A DNA stretch of 64,000 bases from Halobacillus_A sp043497005 (GCF_043497005.1 NZ_JBIEKE010000001.1:372001-436000), one strand, 5' to 3'; shown: positions 1 to 8,511, numbered from the stretch's first letter. Notes: generated by a model from the sequence alone, not told the origin. Translations and numbers: made by a program.

Positions 1-1
1 C

Positions 2-340
2 GCAGTCGCCATAGCATTTACAATTGGTCTGCTTCGAAACCTGCTAGGGCTAGGAACGCTGCTCGCATTTCCAGGGGGCATGATCGGAGCTTTATTTGCC
101 GGTTACTTATACAAGTGGACGAGAAAACCATTGGCTGCAGTCTCTGGGGAATTGGCAGGATCCGGTATGATTGGAGCATTATTCGCTGTTCCATTCGCAA
201 ACATCTTAATGGGAAGTTCAGCTGGAGCATTGGCATTTTTACCTTCATTTTTTGTAAGCAGTATTAGCGGATCATTGCTTGGGTGGTTCGTTGTAACGCG
301 ATTGAAACAGACTAAACCAATTACTCAATTAGACTATTAA
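2..340 (+). CDS. thiW: ThiW, S component of a thiamine-precursor ECF transporter (5' end missing)
   Basis: The frame is open from the first bases of the window and ends at a TAA; the start lies outside. The visible 112 residues are very hydrophobic, with at least three membrane segments and glycine-rich turns (RNLLGLGTLLAFPGG, then GSSAGALAFLPSFFVSS). ThiW proteins are small S components that bind a thiazole precursor and work with the shared ECF energy module in the membrane. The call rests on this pattern and on position: it leads directly into tenA, thiD, thiM and thiE, as in other Firmicutes thiazole-salvage operons. A TPP riboswitch would be expected upstream but is out of view. Confidence 0.8.
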   Translation, partial: AVAIAFTIGLLRNLLGLGTLLAFPGGMIGALFAGYLYKWTRKPLAAVSGELAGSGMIGALFAVPFANILMGSSAGALAFLPSFFVSSISGSLLGWFVVTRLKQTKPITQLDY

Positions 341-371
341 CTGAACAACAATTTAAAAGGAGGACGAACGT

Positions 372-1061
372 ATGAGTTTCACGGATACTTTAAGACGGGA
401 AAACACAGATATATTCGAAGCTATTTTTAATCATCCATTTGTTGATGGGATTGGAAAAGGGGAAGTACCTCACGAATCAATTGCTCACTACATTAAAGCA
501 GATTATGAATATTTAAATGCATTTATGCACATTTACGGAATTGGAATTTCAAAGTCAACCAACCGCAAAGATATTGAATACTTTAATGAACAAATAGGCT
601 TCATTTTAAACAGTGAAACTCACCCTCATCAGAACTTTTGCGACGTTATTGGTGTTGGTTACGATGAACTGCACGGCTATCCATTACCGCCTACAGCTGA
701 TCATTATGTAAAACACATGATGTACCACGCCCAGCTGGGAGGTTTAGGTGAAATATTAGCTGCAATGCTTCCCTGTCCGTGGACGTATCTTGAAATAGGA
801 CAACATTTAATGAAAAAATATCAGCCCACAACAGATGATACGTTCTTCCCATGGATCAAGTTTTATGCAGATGAGGAATTTGAAACACTCTCAGAGGCTA
901 TGCGGAAACGACTGAATGAGTTGGCCGATTTTGCCTCAGAAACTGAGCGTCAACGCATGAAAGATGCATTTCGAAAAAGCTGCCAGCTCGAATTGAAATT
1001 TTGGGAAATGGCGTACACTTGTGAAGAATGGCCGCAAGGAGAAGGAGTGAATTCGAGATGA
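372..1061 (+). CDS. tenA: TenA, aminopyrimidine aminohydrolase / thiaminase II
   Basis: Cytosolic all-helical enzyme that hydrolyses aminomethylpyrimidine, or thiamine, to HMP. The 229-residue length is normal. Family residues are visible: Asp44 with Tyr47, Tyr112, the catalytic Cys135 in LPCPWTYLEIG, and Glu207 in LELKFWEMA. An AGGAGG ribosome site lies 6 nt before the ATG. The stop overlaps the start of thiD in ATGA, so the genes are probably translationally coupled. A second TenA lies at 50.4 kb beside ylmB; the two differ in sequence, so they are not a recent duplication. The family assignment is secure. Which substrate this copy prefers is not visible from sequence. Confidence 0.95.
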   Translation: MSFTDTLRRENTDIFEAIFNHPFVDGIGKGEVPHESIAHYIKADYEYLNAFMHIYGIGISKSTNRKDIEYFNEQIGFILNSETHPHQNFCDVIGVGYDELHGYPLPPTADHYVKHMMYHAQLGGLGEILAAMLPCPWTYLEIGQHLMKKYQPTTDDTFFPWIKFYADEEFETLSEAMRKRLNELADFASETERQRMKDAFRKSCQLELKFWEMAYTCEEWPQGEGVNSR

Positions 1062-1864
1062 ATAAAGTCAATACTGCGTTAACAATTGCTGGTACAGACC
1101 CGAGCGGAGGCGCAGGGATCCAGGCCGACTTAAAGACATTTCAAGAGTTGAAAAGTTATGGAATGAGTGTGATTACTTCTGTCGTTTCTCAAAATACGAC
1201 GGGAGTAAAGGATGTTCATCATCTGCCCGTGGAGTTCCTTAAAAGTCAATTAGAAGCTGTCTCCTCAGATATACCTATTCACGCGATGAAAACAGGAATG
1301 ATCTCGAATATGGATATGATGAAAGTGATCGCTGAGTGGATGCCGAATGTTCCAGCCCCTTATGTTATGGATCCTGTGATGGTCGCAACAAGCGGTGATC
1401 CATTAATCGAGAAAGAATCACGAGGTTTTTTACGTGATCACCTTCTTCCTTTATCAGCAGTTGTTACCCCAAATATTCCTGAAGCTGAATTTTTACTAGA
1501 TGAGAAGATAAGTAATACAGAAGATATGAAGGATGCAGCCATGCAAATTTGTACGAGGTTTGGTGCAGGGGCAGCATTAGTAAAAGGAGGACATTTAAAA
1601 GGGGATGCAATTGACTATTTATATGACGGCTCTGTCCTGCACGAGTTTAAAAGCGAGCGTATAGACACCACAAACACACACGGGACTGGCTGTACGTATG
1701 CAGCTGCCATTACGTCTTATTTAAGTCAGGGCATGCCTATAGAGAAAGCTGTAGAAAAATCAAAATATTTTGTAACGGAAGCTATACGTCATTCTATTGA
1801 TCTTGGAGAAGGAAGTGGACCAACCAATCACTTTGCAATACGCAAGGAGGAAATGAACCTATGA
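1058..1864 (+). CDS. thiD: ThiD, hydroxymethylpyrimidine/phosphomethylpyrimidine kinase
   Basis: Ribokinase-fold kinase that phosphorylates HMP twice to give HMP-PP for thiamine phosphate synthesis. Visible hallmarks are the N-terminal TIAGTDPSGGAGIQADLKT substrate loop, the MDPVMVATSG segment and the C-terminal NTHGTGCTYAAAI anion hole with its catalytic Asp/Cys region. An ATG 30 nt upstream is also in frame, but I chose 1058 because AAGGAGAAGGAG sits just before it and it overlaps the tenA stop as ATGA. That gives 268 residues, normal for ThiD. PdxK-type pyridoxal kinases share the fold, but the operon context favours ThiD. Confidence 0.95.
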   Translation: MNKVNTALTIAGTDPSGGAGIQADLKTFQELKSYGMSVITSVVSQNTTGVKDVHHLPVEFLKSQLEAVSSDIPIHAMKTGMISNMDMMKVIAEWMPNVPAPYVMDPVMVATSGDPLIEKESRGFLRDHLLPLSAVVTPNIPEAEFLLDEKISNTEDMKDAAMQICTRFGAGAALVKGGHLKGDAIDYLYDGSVLHEFKSERIDTTNTHGTGCTYAAAITSYLSQGMPIEKAVEKSKYFVTEAIRHSIDLGEGSGPTNHFAIRKEEMNL

Positions 1865-2631
1865 GTATCAAGCTGGTGAATGAAGTGCGTGAGAAGAAGC
1901 CGCTGATTCATAACTTAACCAATGAGGTAGTTATGAATTTTAGTGCTAATGGACTGCTGGCGTTTGGAGGTTCACCGATCATGGCAATGGCGGAAGAAGA
2001 TTCAGCAGATATTGCCAGGATTTCAAATGGTGTGTTAATTAATATTGGCACGTTAACAGAACCTCATCTGCGGGCGATGATTCTTGCTGGAAAAGCTGCT
2101 AACGAATATGACGTTCCCGTAGTGATTGATCCAGTCGGGGTAGCTGCTACCTCTTATCGTACGGAAGCATTTGAACGTATTGTATCAGAGGTCCAACCTG
2201 CAGCCATTAAAGGAAACGCAGGAGAAATGGCTCACATTGTCGGGATTTCTTTAGAAACAAAAGGTGTGGATTCAATTGGAGAAGGAGATCCCGAGAAGAT
2301 CGCCAAAAAAGTGGCCGCTAAATACAACACCATCGCCATGGTCACGGGTGAAGTGGATATAGTAAGCGATGGTGAAGAAGTTCTGGCGAATGAAGCAGGA
2401 CATGAATGGCTTGCGAAAGTGACGGGATCTGGTTGTTTATTAGGTTCGATATTGGCCGCCTGCCTCTCCACATCCGGTACCCCTCTTGAGCAAGCACATG
2501 CCGCAGTCAGGTTTTACGGGTTAGCTGCTGAAAAGGCAGCTCGCCACACGAATGTTAATGGACCCGGCACCTTTGCTGTACGTTTCCTTGATGCTTTAGC
2601 CATGGATTTGACGAAGCTTGAGGAGGGCTGA
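1861..2631 (+). CDS. thiM: ThiM, hydroxyethylthiazole kinase
   Basis: Salvages 4-methyl-5-(2-hydroxyethyl)thiazole by ATP-dependent phosphorylation; its product is joined to HMP-PP by ThiE. The protein is 256 residues. It starts with the family pattern PLIHNLTNEVVMNFSANGLLA, has VVIDPVGVAATSYR in the middle, and KVTGSGCLLGS carrying the catalytic cysteine near residue 190. The start overlaps the thiD stop by 4 nt (ATGA). The next gene, thiE, begins 3 nt after this stop, so the genes form one transcriptional unit. Presence of ThiM together with ThiW shows a thiazole uptake-and-salvage strategy. Confidence 0.96.
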   Translation: MSIKLVNEVREKKPLIHNLTNEVVMNFSANGLLAFGGSPIMAMAEEDSADIARISNGVLINIGTLTEPHLRAMILAGKAANEYDVPVVIDPVGVAATSYRTEAFERIVSEVQPAAIKGNAGEMAHIVGISLETKGVDSIGEGDPEKIAKKVAAKYNTIAMVTGEVDIVSDGEEVLANEAGHEWLAKVTGSGCLLGSILAACLSTSGTPLEQAHAAVRFYGLAAEKAARHTNVNGPGTFAVRFLDALAMDLTKLEEG

Positions 2632-2634
2632 AGG

Positions 2635-3252
2635 ATGGACCTGAGCAATCAATTAAGAAAATATTTAATTATGGGCAGTCAAAACTGTTCCCGTGACCCC
2701 GTCGATATTTTGAAGGAAGCAATTGATGGAGGCATTACAGTATTTCAATATCGGGAGAAGGGTCCAGGATCTTTAGAAGGCGAAGCAAAGGTAGAGCTAG
2801 GCAAAAAGTTTCGTGCTCTTTGCCGGAATCATGATGTGTTGTTTATTGTAAATGATGACAGCGAATTGGTGGAGCCTCTTGAGGCAGATGGCATCCATGT
2901 AGGTCAGGACGATGTTGATGTAGAGGAACTGCGAACCCTTTTTCCAGATAAAGTCATAGGACTTTCTATTTCGAATGAAGATGAGTTACTGGGGAGTTCG
3001 ATTGAAGCAGTGGACTATTTGGGAGCGGGTCCCGTCTTTGATACATCTACGAAGGTGGATGCAAAGGAAGCTGTAGGCGTAAGGTGGATTGAAAGAGTTA
3101 AGCGTCTACACCCTGAGGTACCGCTTGTTGGCATTGGGGGGATTACGGTAGATAATGCCCATGAAGTCATAGAGGCAGGTGCAGATGGAGTATCAGTGAT
3201 TTCTGCTATTACGGAAGCAGAGGATGTTGCTAAGGCGGTGGAGAAGCTTTAG
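2635..3252 (+). CDS. thiE: ThiE, thiamine phosphate synthase
   Basis: TIM-barrel enzyme that couples HMP-PP with thiazole phosphate to thiamine monophosphate. The 205-residue length is typical. Family signatures are FQYREKG near residue 37, FIVNDD near 78, ADGIHVGQDD near 90, the phosphate-binding LGAGPVFDTSTK stretch near 132 and VGIGGIT followed by GADGVSVISA near the end. The ribosome site (GAGGGC) lies inside the end of thiM. It is the last gene of the operon; the repeat-type hairpin starting 48 nt downstream probably ends transcription. Confidence 0.95.
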   Translation: MDLSNQLRKYLIMGSQNCSRDPVDILKEAIDGGITVFQYREKGPGSLEGEAKVELGKKFRALCRNHDVLFIVNDDSELVEPLEADGIHVGQDDVDVEELRTLFPDKVIGLSISNEDELLGSSIEAVDYLGAGPVFDTSTKVDAKEAVGVRWIERVKRLHPEVPLVGIGGITVDNAHEVIEAGADGVSVISAITEAEDVAKAVEKL

Positions 3253-3260
3253 GCAGATAA

Positions 3261-3276
3261 AGGTACCTGGTACCCG
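3261..3276. repeat. Single arm of the GGTACCTGGTACC repeat
   Basis: AGGTACCTGGTACCCGG lies just after thiE. The same core occurs as both arms of the long inverted repeat at 41768-41833. Here only one arm is present, so it cannot form the long hairpin, although GGTACC(T)GGTACC is itself nearly self-complementary. Confidence 0.6.
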
Positions 3277-3298
3277 GAGCGATGGTAAACTCCACATG

Positions 3299-3369
3299 AA
3301 TAATCCGAACTGATTTCAATCAAATCGTTCGGATTGTTTTTTGTTTTAATCGGTTTTGTCCCAGCCTGT
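3299..3369 (-). repeat. Hairpin repeat family, copy 1 (reverse orientation; terminator for thiE)
   Basis: AATCCGAAC (3302-3310) and GTTCGGATT (3327-3335) form a 9-bp stem, extended inside by GATTT/AAATC and followed on the plus strand by GTTTTTTG. It should therefore work as an intrinsic terminator for the thi operon. Read on the minus strand, the element begins with CAGGCTGGGACAAAAC (3368-3353), the same 5' box seen at copies 4 and 5. Five other copies lie at 5.85, 31.5, 41.7, 42.5 and 47.6 kb. Confidence 0.8.
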
Positions 3370-3371
3370 TC

Positions 3372-3692
3372 TCATGTTTCAAAGTATAGAGGAAAGTGAA
3401 GGCTGCATTTTTCATTGAAGAGGTGGCTGCAGTTAGGACATGATTGGCTATGCATATAGTCCTCTATTGTGAGTTCATGTTGGCAGCTGCCGCACAATAT
3501 AGCCTGTTCGTTTTGTTCTTCCTTAGGCCATTTTGTAGCGGAATGATTTGCCAGTTCCTTGTGACAGTAGTAACAGGCGTAGTAATTATTACAGCAGTGA
3601 AATTTAATGGCAATGATATCCACTTCGCTATGGTAGTGAATGCATCGGGTTTGTGAATCCAGCTGAATGCCTTTCACTTGTGATGGTGTCAT
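3372..3692 (-). CDS. CHY-type zinc-finger protein
   Basis: About 106 residues, with the CHY zinc-finger pattern: TRCIHYHSEVDIIAIKF followed by CC..YYACYYCH, then C..C in ILCGSCQ and C..C in SCPNCSH. These Cys/His sets would bind three zinc ions. The bacterial family has no settled function. The upstream in-frame ATG at 3716 is rejected because TTAGGAGGATTACCC directly precedes the ATG at 3692. It is the last of three minus-strand genes. The start 31 nt after the previous stop suggests co-transcription with the two small membrane proteins. Confidence 0.85.
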   Translation of the reverse strand: MTPSQVKGIQLDSQTRCIHYHSEVDIIAIKFHCCNNYYACYYCHKELANHSATKWPKEEQNEQAILCGSCQHELTIEDYMHSQSCPNCSHLFNEKCSLHFPLYFET

Positions 3693-3722
3693 GGGTAATC
3701 CTCCTAATCGACTCATGTACCG

Positions 3723-3953
3723 TCAGGATAAACGCTTTTCTAATACTTGTAAAAAAATATAAGCCAGAAAAGCAGAAAGTAAAGCAATGAGGAAAGTCAT
3801 CAATGATGCTTGTCCAAAGTTCTCTGTTGAGGCTGGGGAAGTATTTACAGTGAAGTCTGGCTGATGATTCATTGTTATGATAAACCCTGAGGTGAGGTCA
3901 AAGATGATATAAAGTAATGAAAAGCTAATGATAAAAACAATGTATTTTTTCAT
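3723..3953 (-). CDS. Small two-helix membrane protein, function unknown
   Basis: A 76-residue protein with an N-terminal membrane helix (KKYIVFIISFSLLYIIFDLTSG), a polar loop of about 25 residues, and a second helix (SLMTFLIALLSAFLAYIFL). The ATG is preceded by TAAGGAGAAAGG at good spacing, so I take it as a real gene. I do not recognise a family. It sits between another small membrane protein and the CHY zinc-finger gene, probably in one transcript. Confidence 0.65.
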   Translation of the reverse strand: MKKYIVFIISFSLLYIIFDLTSGFIITMNHQPDFTVNTSPASTENFGQASLMTFLIALLSAFLAYIFLQVLEKRLS

Positions 3954-3971
3954 TGTACTGATCCTTTCTCC

Positions 3972-4169
3972 TTAGAAGTTGGGCTTACTATTGTAACCAT
4001 CTTTTATTGTTCTATTTCTGAATAAAGAAGAAATAAGAACTATAAGTCCGAATAAACCTATCCCAAATTCAATATAGTAGAAATCCCCGTCATTAAGCAA
4101 GCGGATGATAAACTGTCCGCCAAACAGCCCTGTTAGAAGCATTCCAAAGAAAAAACCTGCCTTTAACAT
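3972..4169 (-). CDS. Small membrane protein, function unknown
   Basis: Sixty-five residues with two predicted membrane helices (AGFFFGMLLTGLFGGQFIIRL and YIEFGIGLFGLIVLISSLF) and a basic C-terminus. A GAAAGGAAGAG ribosome site lies before the ATG. It is the first gene of the three-gene minus-strand cluster. No family recognised. Confidence 0.65.
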   Translation of the reverse strand: MLKAGFFFGMLLTGLFGGQFIIRLLNDGDFYYIEFGIGLFGLIVLISSLFRNRTIKDGYNSKPNF

Positions 4170-4571
4170 GATATCTCTTCCTTTCTATCTTCTTTATCTT
4201 ACCAAGCGCTTGACTCTAACTACTTGTTTCGCTTTCCTTTTATATACGACTCAGGCTGCGTGAAGTTTCGTTTCAGAGATGTTAGTAATAAAACGATCTT
4301 TTTTTCCTCTGCCCCAGCGGCTTATCTCAAACATCCAGCCTTGGAGTTTATGCCTTAAGCATTACCATAGGGTTTTCCAATAGCTAGTAAGTAAGAAAAT
4401 GTAGCCTATCGATATACCTTAAAACGGTAGTTATGTGATAAAATATAGTTTTAGAGATGTGAAGATATTGTAGTGTTTTTATCGTTCTTTCTTCTCTTAA
4501 TACTTATTGTATGATTAAATAGATTGCGTTGAGTCATTTAACGTCCCTTAGAAAGGGGGAAGCGGTATCCA
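4170..4571. other. 402-nt divergent intergenic region
   Basis: Separates the minus-strand small-gene cluster from the plus-strand RodA-like gene and must hold promoters for both. A plausible plus-strand -10 (TATGAT) lies near 4508. The middle part (about 4310-4390) is less AT-rich than its surroundings, but I could not match it to any riboswitch or RNA family. No open reading frame with a ribosome site is visible. Confidence 0.4.
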
Positions 4572-5729
4572 TTGAATTTTGAAGAACGGTTTGATTGGAA
4601 GCTTTGTTTTATTTTATGTATGTTTATAACGATCAGCTGTGTGGCTTTATATAGTGCGCAGCAAAGTCCTCAATATAATGAAAATTTCATGCTTAAACAG
4701 CTTGTCTGGTTTGGAGTAGGCGGCGTAATTATCGGGATAATGCTTTATTTTGAGCCTGATTTTTACAAGAAGATCAGCTGGCCTCTCTACATAGCAGGCC
4801 TTCTTGTGTTATTAGCATTAGTGTTCGCGCCAGCTTCAATTGCTCCCGTTGTAAAAGGTCAGAAGAGTTGGTTTATCTTGCCTGGCTTTGGGTCTATTCA
4901 GCCATCTGAATTTATGAAGGTTTTTACGATTCTTATATTAGCGAATGTGATCTCGAATCATCACGAAAAAGTAAGGTCCGTAACGGTTAAAGATGATTTT
5001 ATCCTTTTAGGTAAGATATTGGGGTTGACTGCGCTTCCTCTGGCTTTAATTATGCAGCAGCCTGACTTAGGAACTGCGTTGGTCTTTCTGGCAATTATGG
5101 CTGGGATGATTTTAATATCAGGGGTCAGCTGGAAAATTATCACCCCTATTTTCGGTTTGGTTGCTGCAGCAGGGATAGGAATCTTATGGCTGGCCGTCAA
5201 GTTTCCGCAGTTATTAGATCAATACTTAGGTGTTAAGCAATACCAGCTCGGAAGGATTTATGCTTGGTTAAACCCTCAGCAATATGGTTCGTCTGAAGGG
5301 TTTCAACTCATTAGAGCTATGCGTTCCATTGGTTCTGGTCAAATGTATGGAAAGGGACTGGGAGAAAGAGAACTCTACCTGCCTGAAGCCCATACTGATT
5401 TTATATTTAGTATTATTGGAGAGGAATATGGGTTCATAGGAAGCTGTGTTGTCTTGTTAGCTTTCTTCTTGTTTATTTATCGTTTAACAACGATTGCGAC
5501 TAGAGCGAATCATAAGTTTAGTACGTATGTTATGGTAGGCCTCATTTGTATGGTTTCTTTTCATGTGTTTCAGAATATAGGCATGTCTATTCAACTATTG
5601 CCGATTACAGGGATTCCTCTTCCATACATTAGTTATGGAGGAAGCTCACTGCTAGCTTTCTTAGTAGCCATAGGACTCGCCTTTTCGGTATCCTATCACC
5701 ATCGAACATTTATGTTTGGAGAAAATTAA
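4572..5729 (+). CDS. rodA: RodA/FtsW/SpoVE-family peptidoglycan glycosyltransferase
   Basis: SEDS-family integral membrane protein of 385 residues with about ten helices, polymerising lipid II during wall elongation (RodA) or division (FtsW). Diagnostic stretches are GSIQPSEFMK near residue 111, QQPDLGTALVF near 170, and GKGLGERELYLPEAHTDF near 260 with the catalytic-type Asp, then TGIPLPYISYGGSS near 345. The start is TTG, set by AGAAAGGGGGAAG 8 nt upstream. It stands alone, without mre, ftsZ or pbp genes. The LPEAHTDFIFSIIGEEYG wording is RodA-like, but the specific paralogue is uncertain. Confidence 0.85.
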   Translation: MNFEERFDWKLCFILCMFITISCVALYSAQQSPQYNENFMLKQLVWFGVGGVIIGIMLYFEPDFYKKISWPLYIAGLLVLLALVFAPASIAPVVKGQKSWFILPGFGSIQPSEFMKVFTILILANVISNHHEKVRSVTVKDDFILLGKILGLTALPLALIMQQPDLGTALVFLAIMAGMILISGVSWKIITPIFGLVAAAGIGILWLAVKFPQLLDQYLGVKQYQLGRIYAWLNPQQYGSSEGFQLIRAMRSIGSGQMYGKGLGERELYLPEAHTDFIFSIIGEEYGFIGSCVVLLAFFLFIYRLTTIATRANHKFSTYVMVGLICMVSFHVFQNIGMSIQLLPITGIPLPYISYGGSSLLAFLVAIGLAFSVSYHHRTFMFGEN

Positions 5730-5749
5730 AAAATAATATTCAGCCTCCC

Positions 5750-5788
5750 AAGACCCGAACCTTTAAAAGAATAGGATCGGGTCTTTTT
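5750..5788 (+). terminator. Intrinsic terminator of the rodA-like gene
   Basis: AAGACCCGA (5750-5758) pairs with TCGGGTCTT (5777-5785), followed by TTTTTGA. Confidence 0.9.
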
Positions 5789-5849
5789 GAATTTACACGT
5801 CACCTCTATGTCACCCTCCACCCCCTATTCAGCTTTTTCACAGCTTGAG

Positions 5850-6062
5850 TTGCTCTGGGAACTGAATAAAGCTTAAAATAACCCGAACCGATTCTCCTCA
5901 CATCCGTTCGGGTTATTTATGTGGAAGAGAATTTATACTAATGCTCCGTCAACATACTTCGATTTTCTTGGGCAAGGACTCAGCTTCTTCTAAAGCAAAG
6001 AGCACGCTCCTGCGGGTGCTGTTCCCAGAAGAGACTCCGTTCTTTTGGCATCCCTGCTTTAT
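5850..6062 (+). repeat. Hairpin repeat family, copy 2, with 3' extension
   Basis: GGGAACTGAATAAAGC is followed by the stem AACCCGAAC (5880-5888)/GTTCGGGTT (5906-5914). Both arms carry the same change (CCC/GGG instead of TCC/GGA), so pairing is kept. After it comes ATGCTCCGTCAACATACTTCG, related to the segment that follows copies 3 and 5, and then CTCCTGCGGGTGCTGTTCCCA (about 6009), also found near 31595 and 31620. The 5789-6314 gap is otherwise AT-rich and holds the promoter of the next operon. Confidence 0.7.
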
Positions 6063-6314
6063 GTCCGGGCTCATTTTTTGTATGAGAATGGAATAGCATG
6101 GCTTTTCAGTTCAAGTATAGTTTATTCCTGGATTGGGTCTCTGATAACTTCCCTTGTACGAAATGAATGAACTGAGTCGATTGCTGTCTAACAAAATTTC
6201 TGTATAAAAAAGCATCATAAAATTTCATACAATTTTTACATTACATAACAAAAACCCAATGAATACAATGAATGTATAGTATATTAAATATTCAGATAAT
6301 AGGGGGGATAGTTT

Positions 6315-7529
6315 ATGGTGCTTCCATTTGATATTTTAGAATATCATCAACGAATTAAGGGGACAAAGGAGCGCATGGCTGAGAAGGGAATCGATGTGCT
6401 GCTGATTACGGATCCAGCAAATATGAATTATTTATCTGGCTATGATGCCTGGTCCTTTTATGTTCATCAAATGCTCGTCATTGTCATTGATGAGCCGCAG
6501 CCGATATGGATTGGACGCTATCAAGACGCAAATGGGGCGCGAGCGACAACTTGGATTTACGATGAAAATGTAATCGCCTACCCTGACTATTATGTTCATT
6601 CAGATACCTACCACCCTATGGATTTTATTGCTGAAATTCTTACCCAAATCGGGCAGGGCAGAAGAAGTATCGGCGTAGAAATGGACCATTACTATTTTAC
6701 GGGTATGGCTCTTGAACGTTTGAAAAAAGGAATGCCTAATGCACAATTTAAAGATGCTTCCTTGATTGTAAACTGTGTACGAATGGTGAAATCCGATCAA
6801 GAAATCGAATATATGAAGCGTGCGGCTGCAATTGCCGATTTAGCGATGACTAGAGGTGTTGAAAGTATATGTGCTGGTCGAAGGGAATGTGATACGGCTG
6901 CGGAGATTTACTATCAATTGATAAAAGGAACTCCTGAGCATGGCGGGGAATATCCAGCGATTGTTCCACTTCTGCCAACAGGAGATCACACCTCTATTCC
7001 TCATCTCACATGGTCTGATCGTCCGTTTGTAGATGGAAGTCCGGTCATAGTAGAACTGGCGGGATGTTATAAGCGTTATCATGTTCCTCTAGCAAGAACG
7101 GTGGCGATTGGTGAGCCGAGCCAAAAGCTGGAAATCCTGGCACCTGTAGTACTCGAGGGAATTCAGAATGTTTTAGAAGCGGCAAAGCCTGGAGTGACGT
7201 GCAGTGATCTTGAAGCTGTGTGGGCAAAGAGTATTAAAAAGCACGGCTTCGAAAAAGAAGCGAGGCTTGGTTATTCAGTAGGTCTCAACTATCCGCCTGA
7301 CTGGGGTGAGCATACAGCGAGTATTAGGAGAGGCGATATGACAGTACTCCAGCCGAATATGACGTTCCATTTAATACCGGGCTTATGGTTTGACTATGAT
7401 GGAATTGAGATTAGCGAAACTTTTCGAGTTACAGAAAAAGGGTGCGAACGATTCACTACTTATCCTCAAGAGCTTATAGTGAAGCGTGAATCATCAATCC
7501 TTTTAAATAGCAGTGATCAAATCAGCTAA
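6315..7529 (+). CDS. doeA: Ectoine hydrolase, DoeA-like (M24 / creatinase fold)
   Basis: A 404-residue M24-family protein with a creatinase-type N-terminal domain and pita-bread C-terminal domain. DoeA opens the tetrahydropyrimidine ring of ectoine to N-acetyl-L-2,4-diaminobutyrate (established for Halomonas). The usual M24 aspartate metal ligands are missing: the segment reads VELAGCYKRYHVPLARTV. The protein is therefore a creatinase-like, probably metal-free hydrolase, as expected for DoeA and unlike Xaa-Pro aminopeptidases. AGGGGGGATAG precedes the ATG. It leads a six-gene operon with a cyclodeaminase, a deacylase and aldehyde enzymes, which supports the ectoine role. Prolidase-like activity on another amide is the alternative. 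Confidence 0.8.
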   Translation: MVLPFDILEYHQRIKGTKERMAEKGIDVLLITDPANMNYLSGYDAWSFYVHQMLVIVIDEPQPIWIGRYQDANGARATTWIYDENVIAYPDYYVHSDTYHPMDFIAEILTQIGQGRRSIGVEMDHYYFTGMALERLKKGMPNAQFKDASLIVNCVRMVKSDQEIEYMKRAAAIADLAMTRGVESICAGRRECDTAAEIYYQLIKGTPEHGGEYPAIVPLLPTGDHTSIPHLTWSDRPFVDGSPVIVELAGCYKRYHVPLARTVAIGEPSQKLEILAPVVLEGIQNVLEAAKPGVTCSDLEAVWAKSIKKHGFEKEARLGYSVGLNYPPDWGEHTASIRRGDMTVLQPNMTFHLIPGLWFDYDGIEISETFRVTEKGCERFTTYPQELIVKRESSILLNSSDQIS

Positions 7530-8511
7530 GGGGGTGGGAACGATTCGTTTATACAATCGAGATCGAATAGATCGAGTGATTCGACTAGACACGACATTGA
7601 TTAATGAGATAGAGAGCGCCTTTACAGATTTAACGACAAAGCAAGTCATAATGCCGCCGATTATGCGAATTGATGTGCCCCGAAATAATGGGGAAGTTGA
7701 TATTAAATCCGCTTATATTGAGGGAGTGGACAGTTTTGCGGTAAAACTATCCTCTGGATTTTTTGATAATCCAAAAAGAGGTCTTCCGAGTGCAAATGGC
7801 ATGATGATTTTGTTAAGTGCTGTTACCGGAGAGCCTCTGGCTGTATTTGCTGATAACGGACTTTTAACAGACTTACGGACAGCTGCTGCTGGAGCTGTAG
7901 CTGCCCGAGTTTTAAGTCGAGAGGACAGTCGTGTAGCAGGCGTGATTGGTACAGGTTCTCAAGCACGATACCAAATGGAAGCGCTGGTGAATGTGCGTGA
8001 TATTCAAAAGATGAATGTATACGGGCGTTCAACAGAAAAAGCTGAAGCATACAAAAGAGATATGGAAAGTCAGTTAAACATCCCTGTAGAAGTAAAACAA
8101 ACGCCTAAAGAAGTTGTGCAGGAAAGTGAAGTTGTGATTACAACTACGCCGGCGACAAAACCTATTATCCAATCAGATTGGCTGCATCCAGGCCTGCATA
8201 TCACAGCAATGGGATCCGATGCTGAGCATAAGCAAGAGCTTGACGCCAAAGTATTAGAAGCATCCGACCGATTTGTATGTGATGTAGTGGAGCAGTCTCT
8301 GCGCCTTGGAGAATTAAGAGCTTGTACAAATGAGCAGGTGAGAAGTTCGGCTGTAGAACTCGGTGAGATTACGAGTGAAAGAAAAATCGGACGCAGTAAT
8401 CCAAATCAAATCACGATCTGCGATTTGACAGGAACAGGAGCTCAGGATACTGCGATTGCACGTTATGTTTATCAATTATTGGAGGAGGAAGAAAGTCATG
8501 AGAGAAGCTAA
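7513..8511 (+). CDS. Ornithine cyclodeaminase/mu-crystallin family protein, EutC-like
   Basis: About 325-332 residues with the Rossmann core GVIGTGSQARYQMEAL near residue 143 and family motifs KLSSGFFDNP, LLTDLRTAAAGAVA and ITAMGSDAEHKQEL. Proteins of this family (EutC) accompany ectoine hydrolase in many ectoine or hydroxyectoine clusters, but their exact step is unresolved. Start choice is open. GTG 7513 overlaps doeA by 17 nt and has no ribosome site; GTG 7534 lies on top of one; the strong AAGGGGGTG (7528-7536) is correctly spaced only from an ATT at 7543. The stop overlaps the start of the next gene by 14 nt. Confidence 0.8.
   Translation: MIKSAKGVGTIRLYNRDRIDRVIRLDTTLINEIESAFTDLTTKQVIMPPIMRIDVPRNNGEVDIKSAYIEGVDSFAVKLSSGFFDNPKRGLPSANGMMILLSAVTGEPLAVFADNGLLTDLRTAAAGAVAARVLSREDSRVAGVIGTGSQARYQMEALVNVRDIQKMNVYGRSTEKAEAYKRDMESQLNIPVEVKQTPKEVVQESEVVITTTPATKPIIQSDWLHPGLHITAMGSDAEHKQELDAKVLEASDRFVCDVVEQSLRLGELRACTNEQVRSSAVELGEITSERKIGRSNPNQITICDLTGTGAQDTAIARYVYQLLEEEESHERS

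Noticed and set aside
4170..4571. Suspected riboswitch or structured leader before the rodA-like gene
   Set aside because: No match to the conserved cores of TPP, SAM, lysine, glycine, purine, c-di-AMP, M-box or T-box elements, and no terminator before the gene.
6050..6075. TTGGCATCCCTGC as a sigma-54 promoter for the ectoine-type operon
   Set aside because: The GG and GC elements are too close together, and it lies about 250 bp from the gene inside a repeat.
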